A stretch of 64,000 bases of DNA from JAYRSJ01 sp041920215. Lineage in GTDB: Bacteria; Pseudomonadota; Gammaproteobacteria; Burkholderiales; Burkholderiaceae_C. Positions 6,071 through 13,452 of the stretch are shown piece after piece (the first letter of the stretch is position 1; every line of letters begins with the position of its first letter). The DNA is taken from positions 186,001 through 250,000 of the forward strand of contig JAYRSJ010000001.1 of NCBI GenBank assembly GCA_041920215.1, written 5' to 3'. Both the position numbers and the translations under genes were made by a program. The notes below the pieces were generated by a model that ran no database searches, had not been told where the DNA came from, and was given only the letters and a program-made list of their open reading frames with translations.

Positions 6071-8331
6071 GCCAGCAACCTGCGCAAGACGCCCGCGCCG
6101 CGCTCGGCGCCCTGCTCTCGGGCACACGCCAGCAGCAGCGCCTGCTCAAGCTGCATTTCCCGCGCGATGACGGGCCGGCCGCGCTGCTGCTGGCCAACCG
6201 GCTCGAGGCCAGCGAAGGCCTGTCGCGCGACTTCCACTTCGCGGTGGAGCTGCTGTCGGACAAGCCCGACATCGAGCTCAAGACCATGCTGGGCAAGATG
6301 GTCAGCATCGAGCTGCTGCGCGACGATGGCCGCAGCCCCGCGCGCTGGTTCAACGGCTTCGTCTTCGAGTTCCGCTTCGTGCGCAACGAGGGCGGCTTCG
6401 CCTTCTACGACATGCTGCTGCTGCCCTGGCTGGCCTTGGCGCGGCTGCGGCGCGACAACCGGCTCTTCCACGGCCTCAGCGTCGAGGCCCAGAGCGACAA
6501 GGTGCTGAGCGCCTATGCCGAGCGCGACTGGCGCTGCGAACGCCTGGGCGAGGACCCGGCGATGACCGACGCCTGCCAGTTCGACGAGAGCGACTACAAC
6601 TACCTGCATCGCCGCTGGGAAGCCCTGGGCTGGCACTACTGGTACGAGCACCGTCGTGACGGCCACACCCTGGTGCTGAGCGGCGACTCCACCGGCGCGG
6701 CCGCGATCGAGGGCGGCCCCGAGGTGCCCTGGCAGGGCGAGCACCACGGCAGCGGCGTGCGCCGGCTCGGCGTGCAAAGCCTGACCCCGGTGCGGGCCCT
6801 GAGCTCCACCCTCTACAGCGCCGCCAGCTTCGATTTCAAGACCCCCCGCCCCCTGCACCAGAACACCCCCACGCTGAACCAGCAGGGCGATGTGCCCGGC
6901 ATGCTGGAGGTCTACGAGTACAGCGGCGCCTACGGCTTCAAGAACGCCGAAGCCGGACAGGCCTTTGTGCGCCTGCGCATGGAGGAGATCGAGGCGGCGG
7001 CCAAGCACTTCGTGGCCAGCGCCGACTACCGCGGCCTGCAACCCGGACGCTTCTTCACCCTGACCGGCCATGTGATGAGCGACCCGCTGAGCTTCGCCAG
7101 CGGCAGCCGGCCCGAGCCCGACGACACCCAGTTCCTGCTCACCGAGCTGCGTCACAGCGCCAGCAACAACTACGAAACCCACCAGGGCCAGCCGGCCGAG
7201 TACCACTGCCAGCTGCACTGCCTGCGCAAGAAGATCCCCTGGCGTCCGGGCCGCGGCATGAACAGCTCCGAGCCCCGCATCTACGGCCTGCAGACCGCCA
7301 TCGTCGTGGGCCCGCCGGGCGAGGAGATCCACTGCGACGAGCATGGCCGGGTGCGGGTGCAGTTCCACTGGGACCGCGAGGGCGGCTACGACGACAGGAG
7401 CAGCGCCTGGGTACGGGTGGCCAGCAGCTTTGCCGGCAGCGGCTTCGGCTTCATGGCCGTGCCGCGCATCGGCCAGGAGGTGCTGGTGCAGTTCCTGGAC
7501 GGCAACCCGGACCGCCCGCTGATCACCGGCCGGGTCTACAACCAGCAGAACATGCCCCCCTGGGAGTTGCCGGCTAACAAGACCCAGACCGGCCTGCTGA
7601 GCCGCTCGACCAAGGGCGGCAGCCCCGCCAATGCCAACGCGATCCGCTTCGAGGACAAGAAGGGCGCCGAGGAGCTCTGGCTGCACGCCGAGAAGGACCA
7701 GCGCATCGAGGTCGAGAACGACGAGAGCCACTGGGTGGGGCGCGACCGCAGCAAGACCATAGACCGGCATGAGACGGTGCAGGTCAAGGGCCACCGGACC
7801 GAGACGGTGGACCTGGACGAAAGCATCACCGTGCACCAGAACCGCCAGGAGCGGGTCGATCTGAACGAGACGATCAGCATAGGCAAGAACCGCAAGGAAG
7901 ACGTCGGCGAGAACGAGAGCATCAGCATCGGCGCCAGCCGCACGAAGACGGTGGCCAGGAACGAGACCGACAAGATCGGCAAGAGCTGGTCGATCAAGGT
8001 GGGGAAGACGAAGACCGAGACCATCACGCTGGCCAGCATGCAGAACGTCGGCCTCGGCAAGATGGTCAATGTGGGCGCGGCGTACAGCCTGAATGTCGGC
8101 ATGGCCATGAACACCCTCGTGGGCCTGAGCCAGAGCGCCCAGATCGGCATGAGCAAGAGCACCAGAGTGGGCAAGAGCTACAGCATTGATGCGGGCGACG
8201 AGTTCAGCGTGACCGTGGGCGCGGCCAGCCTGGTGCTCAAGTCCGACGGCACCGTCCTCATCAACGGCAAGAAGTTCCACTTCAGCTGCAGCGGCGCGGT
8301 GCAGATCGATGGCGACATCGACCTGAACTGA
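6067..8331 (+). CDS. vgrG: T6SS spike protein VgrG (TssI)
   Basis: Trimeric puncturing spike at the tip of the Hcp tube; carries effectors out of the cell. The 754-residue protein has the gp27-like N-terminal half (QRLLKLHFPRDDGPAALL onwards), the gp5 OB-fold around VRVQFHWDREG with GFMAVPRIGQEVLVQFLDGNPDRP, and a long C-terminal beta-helix of degenerate repeats (ETVQVKGHRTETV, ESITVHQNRQERV, ETISIGKNRKEDV). The ATG at 6067 was chosen because GGGAG precedes it by 7 nt and the conserved N-terminus starts just after; the frame is open further upstream but without homology. It heads a cargo module: the next gene starts 2 bp after its stop. Confidence 0.96.
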   Translation: MSQQPAQDARAALGALLSGTRQQQRLLKLHFPRDDGPAALLLANRLEASEGLSRDFHFAVELLSDKPDIELKTMLGKMVSIELLRDDGRSPARWFNGFVFEFRFVRNEGGFAFYDMLLLPWLALARLRRDNRLFHGLSVEAQSDKVLSAYAERDWRCERLGEDPAMTDACQFDESDYNYLHRRWEALGWHYWYEHRRDGHTLVLSGDSTGAAAIEGGPEVPWQGEHHGSGVRRLGVQSLTPVRALSSTLYSAASFDFKTPRPLHQNTPTLNQQGDVPGMLEVYEYSGAYGFKNAEAGQAFVRLRMEEIEAAAKHFVASADYRGLQPGRFFTLTGHVMSDPLSFASGSRPEPDDTQFLLTELRHSASNNYETHQGQPAEYHCQLHCLRKKIPWRPGRGMNSSEPRIYGLQTAIVVGPPGEEIHCDEHGRVRVQFHWDREGGYDDRSSAWVRVASSFAGSGFGFMAVPRIGQEVLVQFLDGNPDRPLITGRVYNQQNMPPWELPANKTQTGLLSRSTKGGSPANANAIRFEDKKGAEELWLHAEKDQRIEVENDESHWVGRDRSKTIDRHETVQVKGHRTETVDLDESITVHQNRQERVDLNETISIGKNRKEDVGENESISIGASRTKTVARNETDKIGKSWSIKVGKTKTETITLASMQNVGLGKMVNVGAAYSLNVGMAMNTLVGLSQSAQIGMSKSTRVGKSYSIDAGDEFSVTVGAASLVLKSDGTVLINGKKFHFSCSGAVQIDGDIDLN

Positions 8332-8333
8332 GA

Positions 8334-9770
8334 TTGGGTGTCGTGCAGTTCGTCAATCTCACTCCGTTCCCCGCGCTGTGCTTCGCTGCGCTGGACAAGC
8401 ACGGCGTGTCCTGGCGCGTGGTGGTCATGAAGGTCAGCTATCGACTCGTGTCCACCGCGCAAGGCTGGCAGGCCCAGGTCATCGACGACGAGCCGCCGGG
8501 CCTGACGCTCGCCGACGAACCCTGGCCCGATGCGGATGCAAGCCCGGCCTGCCCCGGCGCTCCCAGCATGCGCCTGGAGAGCGACCTGGCCCCCGCCAAG
8601 CCCCGCTGCGACGTGGTCGTCATCGGCCATAGCCATGCGCCTCAGGGCCGGCCCGCTCGCCAATGGGAGGCCGGCCTGCGCGTGCTGGCTGTGGATACGC
8701 GTCCGCGCGTGCAGCGCCAGCAAGAGCATGCCGCTGCCACCAAAGCGGTGCAGGAGCGCCCAGCTCCAAGCGATGTGCTTCTGGACAAACGGCTGCGCGT
8801 CAGTGGGCCGCATCGATTCCTGCGCCTGCTGCTCATCGGCTACGAGCGCGAGAAGCCGCAGCCCGCGACGCGCGTGGCGCTGCGCTGGGAGCATGCGTTC
8901 GGTGGCAGCAGTCATGTCGCGCAGCCGGCGGACCGCGGCACTCCGCGCGACAGATCGGCATCCACGCAGGAGCAGCCACCTCTGCTCAACGAAGTCTGCT
9001 TCAGCAACCCCAGCGGCTGCGGCTGGGCTGCCCGTGGCTGGATGCGCGCCCGGCGCAAGGCAGGCTTGCCGATCCCCGACACCCTGCCGGCGCCCCAACT
9101 CGAAGCTGTGGGTACGCGGCAGCGACGGCTGCATGAGGAAGCTGCGCCCAAGCCTGCCCAGCAGCTCGATGCCCGCGCCATGCGCGACATCGCCGCCGGC
9201 TACCCGTACACACCGAACAACTTCGGTTTCATGGGCCGCGCCTGGGCGCCGCGGCTGGCACTGGCCGGCACCTACGACGAAGCCTGGGCAGCACAAGAAG
9301 AATCGCTGCCGCCCCAGGACTTCGACGACGCCTACTGGAACGGCGCACCGCAGGACCAGCAGATCGACCGATGGCCGCAGGCACCGCATCAGGCCTGCAT
9401 CGAGCTCACGAACCTGTGCGACCCCAGCCTGGACAAGTCGCTGAAAGCGGGCGGAGTGCTGCGCGTGCTGCTGCCGCAGCACCGCCCCTTCGTGCTGATG
9501 CACCTGCAGGGGGGCGACGCCTATGTGGAGCCCCTTGTAACCGACACCGTGGTCATCGACACCGACGCCATGACGGTGAGCCTCACTCACCGCGTCGGCA
9601 TCCCCGACGGCACGCACCTCAAGCGCTTGGAAGCGCGCTTCGAGACGCGTCCCGAGGCACCCCTGCTGCGCTGGGCCGAGGACCACGATGAGGAGGACGG
9701 CATGGGCGCAACAACAGCCGCTGGCGCCAAGGCCCAACCCGGCCCCGAACGCAGGCCGGAGACCGTCTGA
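8334..9770 (+). CDS. DUF2169-family T6SS effector adaptor
   Basis: DUF2169 proteins load effectors onto a cognate VgrG; the Agrobacterium protein Atu3641 is needed for delivery with VgrG2. The 478-residue protein starts VQFVNLTPFPALCFAALDK and continues with WRVVVMKVSYRLV, the typical DUF2169 N-terminus, and includes the motif YPYTPNNFGFMGRAW. The true start is either the TTG at 8334 or the GTG at 8343; neither has a strong Shine-Dalgarno. It sits directly between vgrG and the PAAR-like gene, the expected place for an adaptor. Confidence 0.85.
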   Translation: MGVVQFVNLTPFPALCFAALDKHGVSWRVVVMKVSYRLVSTAQGWQAQVIDDEPPGLTLADEPWPDADASPACPGAPSMRLESDLAPAKPRCDVVVIGHSHAPQGRPARQWEAGLRVLAVDTRPRVQRQQEHAAATKAVQERPAPSDVLLDKRLRVSGPHRFLRLLLIGYEREKPQPATRVALRWEHAFGGSSHVAQPADRGTPRDRSASTQEQPPLLNEVCFSNPSGCGWAARGWMRARRKAGLPIPDTLPAPQLEAVGTRQRRLHEEAAPKPAQQLDARAMRDIAAGYPYTPNNFGFMGRAWAPRLALAGTYDEAWAAQEESLPPQDFDDAYWNGAPQDQQIDRWPQAPHQACIELTNLCDPSLDKSLKAGGVLRVLLPQHRPFVLMHLQGGDAYVEPLVTDTVVIDTDAMTVSLTHRVGIPDGTHLKRLEARFETRPEAPLLRWAEDHDEEDGMGATTAAGAKAQPGPERRPETV

Positions 9771-9771
9771 A

Positions 9772-10128
9772 ATGGCCGACCACTACACCGCACGCAAGAA
9801 CGGGCAATGGCTGGTGATCAGCACCACCCCCGATGTCTGCAAGACGCCAATGGGCAGCGCCACGCCGCCCGTCCCCTACCCCGTGATGGCCAAGCTGGGC
9901 GACGCCGTCTCCATCGTGCCCAAGGTGCGTGCCAACGGAGACCCGCTGGTGGTGTTTGACAAGAGCAAGGTGCCCCGGACCCTCGGCGACCAGCCCGGCA
10001 TCGCCAAGGGCATCAGGAGCGGCAACGTCGGCGGCCCCTGCTACCCCAAGGCGCACAGCAGCAGCGTGCGGGCGGGCAGGAAGCCCATCGTGCGGCACGA
10101 CGACGACTTCGACATGAACTGCGCCTGA
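9772..10128 (+). CDS. PAAR-like DUF4150 tip protein
   Basis: DUF4150 proteins are PAAR-like caps that sharpen the VgrG spike and help attach the effector. The 118-residue protein shows the family pattern TPDVCKTPMGSATPPVPYPV near its start, GGPCYPKAHSSSVRAG in the middle, and an acidic end RHDDDFDMNC. The ATG at 9772 starts immediately after the stop of the adaptor gene. It is a free-standing tip with no fused toxin; the toxin is the next gene, 4 bp downstream. Confidence 0.87.
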   Translation: MADHYTARKNGQWLVISTTPDVCKTPMGSATPPVPYPVMAKLGDAVSIVPKVRANGDPLVVFDKSKVPRTLGDQPGIAKGIRSGNVGGPCYPKAHSSSVRAGRKPIVRHDDDFDMNCA

Positions 10129-10132
10129 CCCG

Positions 10133-10981
10133 ATGGCCACCAGGAAGAACACCAGCGGCAAGGTGGTGGGCGAACCGCCTGCAGCCAGCGCCAGGGCCGA
10201 CGAGGCCAACCCGCCGGCCAAGAGGGACCAGCCCGAAGAGAAGGGCCGGCTGCAGAAAATCAAGGACGGCATCGACGACAGCGTCGACGCCTGGGTCGAG
10301 CGCAATGGCTACAGCCAGGGCAGCATGATGGCCGGCGCTGCGGCCAAGGCCTTCAATGAGTTGCTCACGCCCACGGCGCTGTGGGAGCTGATCCCGGTGG
10401 GCAAGGCCTTCAAGCTGGCGAAGAAGGGCGGCGAGGCGGTCGGGCTGGTGAAGAAGGCCGAGAACGCCGCCGAAGCAGCCACCGATGCCGGCAGGGCGGG
10501 CGGCAAGAAGCCTCCGGGCGGCAAGGTCAAGGCCAAGAAGAAGATGAAGTGCGGGGAGTATGGAAAATACGGGGACCTGAAGAAGAAGACCGGAGATGGG
10601 GAGTTTGACCGGGATCACATTCCGAGCAAGGCGGCGTTGAAAGCCAGAGCGGCAGAGCTCAAGGGCGACAAACTAACCCCGAAGGAAATGAAGGCCATTG
10701 ACAATGCGGCGGACGCCGTTGCCATCCCTCGTCAAGCGCACATAGATATAAGTCCGACCCACGGCACCAAGAACATCAAGCTTGCTCCAAAAGATGCAGA
10801 AGATCTTGCAGGCGCGGCGCGACGCGATATCGAAGCGATGCTGAAGGAAATCGAGAGCTACGACAAAGACGGTGGCTGCAAGAAAGCCTACCAGAAGGCC
10901 TCCCGTCGCGTGCTCAGAAAATCCAATGCCGATTTCGACAAATGGCTCGGAGAAACACTAGAAGGAGCAGCAAAAAAGTGA
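10133..10981 (+). CDS. Putative T6SS effector, HNH/His-Me-like nuclease toxin
   Basis: The 282-residue protein follows the adaptor and tip genes, the standard place for VgrG cargo. The N-terminal half (1-135) is charged with a hydrophobic, amphipathic stretch (about 65-120) and a very basic linker (131-138). The C-terminal part begins MKCGEYGKYGDLKKK (138-152) and carries D159-R-D-H162, then H203 and H210 (AHIDISPTHG). A conserved DH plus later His residues in a His/Asp-rich domain resembles HNH or His-Me finger nucleases, but no named family was confirmed. No signal peptide, as expected for a T6SS effector. Base composition becomes AT-rich within its last third, like an exchangeable toxin cassette. 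The stop overlaps the immunity-gene start (GTGA). Confidence 0.65.
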   Translation: MATRKNTSGKVVGEPPAASARADEANPPAKRDQPEEKGRLQKIKDGIDDSVDAWVERNGYSQGSMMAGAAAKAFNELLTPTALWELIPVGKAFKLAKKGGEAVGLVKKAENAAEAATDAGRAGGKKPPGGKVKAKKKMKCGEYGKYGDLKKKTGDGEFDRDHIPSKAALKARAAELKGDKLTPKEMKAIDNAADAVAIPRQAHIDISPTHGTKNIKLAPKDAEDLAGAARRDIEAMLKEIESYDKDGGCKKAYQKASRRVLRKSNADFDKWLGETLEGAAKK

Positions 10982-11457
10982 CCCAATTGCACAATCTTCA
11001 TATTGATCAGGCGCTTGAATATATTGGCAAGTCAGAGCTGGATTCTTCAATTACTCAACTCTTCACCGACTTGAAATTGAAGACCCCGATAAAGCGCCCA
11101 AGGCGCGACGAAGGCTATACACATGTGGAGATGTTGCCGGATCGGCTTTATTTGGTGTTTGAGCCCTATGAAGACAATGATTCTATGCCGCAGCGAAAAG
11201 AGAATGAGTTGTATTGCAGCGGCGTGCAGTTTGTATTCGAAGATGGCGATCACTCTTGGCTTCAATCAAAAATGCTTCCACTGAATATCGACCCGGGCTG
11301 GAGCCGTGCAGACAGCAGAAAGCATATGGGTTTGCCATCGTGGAGCAGTCCGGTTCTAAGCAACGACAGATGGGTGGTGGCAGGAACAAAAGTGCTCCTA
11401 TGCTTCGACAAGGGCCAAAGCAAACTATTGCAAGCAAGCTATTCCTTGGCGAAATAG
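10978..11457 (+). CDS. Putative immunity protein for the upstream effector
   Basis: A 159-residue soluble protein with no signal peptide, fitting protection against a cytoplasmic toxin. The start is taken as the GTG at 10978, which overlaps the effector stop (GTGA) and follows GGAG at 10964-10967; an ATG further upstream in frame would overlap the toxin by 40 bp. It is strikingly AT-rich: 11041-11100 is 43 percent GC by hand count, against about 73 percent for 12001-12060. The sequence (LYLVFEPYEDND, VQFVFEDGDHSWLQSK) matches no family I can name. Immunity function is inferred from position, size and composition. Confidence 0.6.
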   Translation: MTQLHNLHIDQALEYIGKSELDSSITQLFTDLKLKTPIKRPRRDEGYTHVEMLPDRLYLVFEPYEDNDSMPQRKENELYCSGVQFVFEDGDHSWLQSKMLPLNIDPGWSRADSRKHMGLPSWSSPVLSNDRWVVAGTKVLLCFDKGQSKLLQASYSLAK

Positions 11458-11542
11458 CAAGACAAAGTTCGGCCCACGCAATTTCGGCAGCCCGGAGAGA
11501 ATCGGACGCCATCAGGAACATCGCTTTTCAGATGCTTTGATT

Positions 11543-12526
11543 ATGGACAGCAATCGGCTGGTAGCGCTATTCGGTCTGTCGGAAAAATCCAGCGAAGTGC
11601 AGCGGGTATTGGATGACTTGAATGTCGTATCCAGGCTCGAACTCGACGAAGAGAGCGAGTATTCCTTCTACGACTGGGTCCTCGTCCGCCGCCAAGGCCT
11701 TGAACTCGGTTTCGTCGATTCCGAATACCACAACGCCGCCCCGAGCTATCGCTGGCGCACCGGCGCGTTGATCCTGGTGCAAGCCTATTTCTACGCTGGC
11801 TTCGACGACATCAAGCCTTACACCGGCGGCTTGCCCTTTGGCCTGCTCTGGTCCGACACCCCGGAGCAAGCCCGTGCCAAGCTCACCGCCCACGCAGGCA
11901 CGCGCCACTCCTACCGCACCGACACCTGGGACGTGCCGCACAGCGAAGGCATCCCCGGCTACCGCCTCACCGTCACCTACACCGACGACCGCCAGCGCAT
12001 CGACCGCATCGCCTGTCGCGTCATGCCCGCGCCCTTCCCGCACGACAGCAGCCTGCAGCCGCCCGCCCTGCAGGCCTTGGCGCAGCACTTCGGCCAGCCG
12101 CCCGATGCCCCCGCCTTTGCAGCGCTCTGGGGCCAGCTGCTGGATCACGAAGCCGTGCACCAGGCAAGGGAAGACAAGCGCATCGACTTCACCGATACCT
12201 TCGGCTGCACGCTGAACTTCGCCGGCAAGTCCAAGCACCTGGCTTTCCAGTCGATTGCTCTGCACAGCAGCCGTGACAGCGAGTCCGTGCCGTGGCTGGG
12301 CGAACTGCCCTGCGGTCTGCGCTTTGACGACAGCCCCGAGCAGTTGCTGCAGAAAGTCCCTCAGCCCCCGGTGCAGCATCAAGACAGCACCCTCACCGGC
12401 CACGCCGTCTGGCACCTGAGTGACTACAGCCTGCATGTGCTCTACAGCCATATGGAGAACCGGCTGCTGCGCATCAAGCTCATCGCGCCCGGCACCTGGA
12501 AATCGGTCTTCGATCCCTCGCTGTAG
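11543..12526 (+). CDS. T6SS cargo-module protein of unknown function (possible second immunity protein)
   Basis: A soluble 327-residue protein starting at the ATG 11543 (MDSNRLVALFGLSEKSSEV). Two internally similar units are visible: GGLPFGLLWSDTPEQARAKL (about 93-112) and GELPCGLRFDDSPEQLLQK (about 250-268), each followed by a Trp/Tyr-rich strand region, which suggests an internal duplication. Proteins with this LPxGL-x-x-DxPEQ pattern are often encoded beside VgrG or Rhs cargo, but the function is not established. Only its first 30 or so codons share the AT-rich character of the preceding gene; the rest has the native GC bias. Confidence 0.55.
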   Translation: MDSNRLVALFGLSEKSSEVQRVLDDLNVVSRLELDEESEYSFYDWVLVRRQGLELGFVDSEYHNAAPSYRWRTGALILVQAYFYAGFDDIKPYTGGLPFGLLWSDTPEQARAKLTAHAGTRHSYRTDTWDVPHSEGIPGYRLTVTYTDDRQRIDRIACRVMPAPFPHDSSLQPPALQALAQHFGQPPDAPAFAALWGQLLDHEAVHQAREDKRIDFTDTFGCTLNFAGKSKHLAFQSIALHSSRDSESVPWLGELPCGLRFDDSPEQLLQKVPQPPVQHQDSTLTGHAVWHLSDYSLHVLYSHMENRLLRIKLIAPGTWKSVFDPSL

Positions 12527-12622
12527 GTCAACGCTGTCGAGCGCGCTGCGCCGCGGCAGCGATCTCGCACACGTTGACGGCTAGCGATGGGAGCGCATCC
12601 ACCATCCGGACAAGGCGAAGTT

Positions 12623-12640
12623 CGGCGGCTGAGGCCGCCG
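12623..12640 (-). terminator. Hairpin after tssL, possible terminator
   Basis: A perfect 7-bp stem (CGGCGGC / GCCGCCG) with a TGAG loop lies 5 bp beyond the tssL stop and faces the end of the cargo module. There is no T-run, so it may act with Rho or only as a 3-prime stabiliser. Confidence 0.4.
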
Positions 12641-12645
12641 CCACC

Positions 12646-13452
12646 TCAAGGCAGGGTGATCGTCAGATAGCCGGTGCGCGGCGGCATCTGCACCAGCTGC
12701 TGGTAGGCCTGCAGCTGCTGGCGGGTGTGCGACTTGAGGCTGGCCTGCAGCGCCAGATAGCCCAGCAGGCCCAGCAGGGCGAAAACGCTGGCCACGGCCC
12801 AGACCGGCACATCGGTGCGCAGCAGATGGACCACCCGGTCCGGTGCACGCCAGTTGGGGGCGAACTCGCGCCGCCCCCCCTGGTGGCGCTGGACCTCGTC
12901 GCCCAGGCGGGCGATCAGATAGGCCAGCTTCTCGCGCCCCTCCAGCCGGTACAGGCCCTGGAAACCCAGCAGCAGGCACATCTGGAACACCTCCAGCGCG
13001 GGCAGGCGGCGCTCGCCTTCGCGCCGCAGCGTCTCCAGGTGCACAAAGAACTGGTCGCCGGCCAGCTGGTCCCCGAAGCATTCCAGCTGCAGCGGCCTCA
13101 GCTCCCAGACCTCGCGCAGCCCCAGATCGGCACCCAGCACCACCTCGTCCAGCAGCGCGCAGAAGGCGTACTTGCTGAGGTGGATGTCCTCGGCCGAGAC
13201 GCTGCCGCCCAGGCGCTGCGCCTGCCGCTCGAAGTCCTGCAGAAAGCGCAGCACCGCCGCGCGGAAGCTGGCCGGTGATTCGGGAGCCTGGCCGCTGCGC
13301 AGCAGCAGTACCAGGTGCCAGCCCTCGTCCATCAGATCGCACAGGCGCTGCACCGGCGCTGGCGCAGCACCGGTGGGAGCGGATGCGGCGGCAGCGGCGG
13401 CGCGCGCCGGCTCGGCCGCGCCATGCAGGGCGGAGTCGCTGCTTGCATTCAT
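12646..13452 (-). CDS. tssL: T6SS inner-membrane protein TssL (DotU/IcmH)
   Basis: Partner of TssM in the membrane complex and contact point for the baseplate via TssK. The 268-residue protein begins with a low-complexity Ala-rich stretch (1-33), followed by the helical cytoplasmic DotU domain (LCDLMDEGWHLVLLLRSG, AEDIHLSKYAFCALLDEVVL, FFVHLETLRREGERRLPALEVFQMCLLLGFQGLY). A single C-terminal membrane anchor lies around 218-238 (VWAVASVFALLGLLGYLAL) with a short periplasmic end. There is no fused OmpA/peptidoglycan-binding domain. Its start overlaps the tssK stop (ATGA), so tssJ-tssK-tssL read as one unit. Confidence 0.95.
   Translation of the reverse strand: MNASSDSALHGAAEPARAAAAAASAPTGAAPAPVQRLCDLMDEGWHLVLLLRSGQAPESPASFRAAVLRFLQDFERQAQRLGGSVSAEDIHLSKYAFCALLDEVVLGADLGLREVWELRPLQLECFGDQLAGDQFFVHLETLRREGERRLPALEVFQMCLLLGFQGLYRLEGREKLAYLIARLGDEVQRHQGGRREFAPNWRAPDRVVHLLRTDVPVWAVASVFALLGLLGYLALQASLKSHTRQQLQAYQQLVQMPPRTGYLTITLP

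Noticed and set aside
4915..8280. Very long minus-strand frame opposite the ankyrin gene and vgrG
   Set aside because: Antisense to well-supported genes; translation is low-complexity with no recognisable domain.
11214..11540. Second frame of 108 codons in the AT-rich segment
   Set aside because: Overlaps the immunity candidate in another frame; no Shine-Dalgarno and an atypical composition.
8334..12526. Rhs/YD-repeat toxin in the cargo module
   Set aside because: No YD repeats are present; the effector is a small stand-alone protein.
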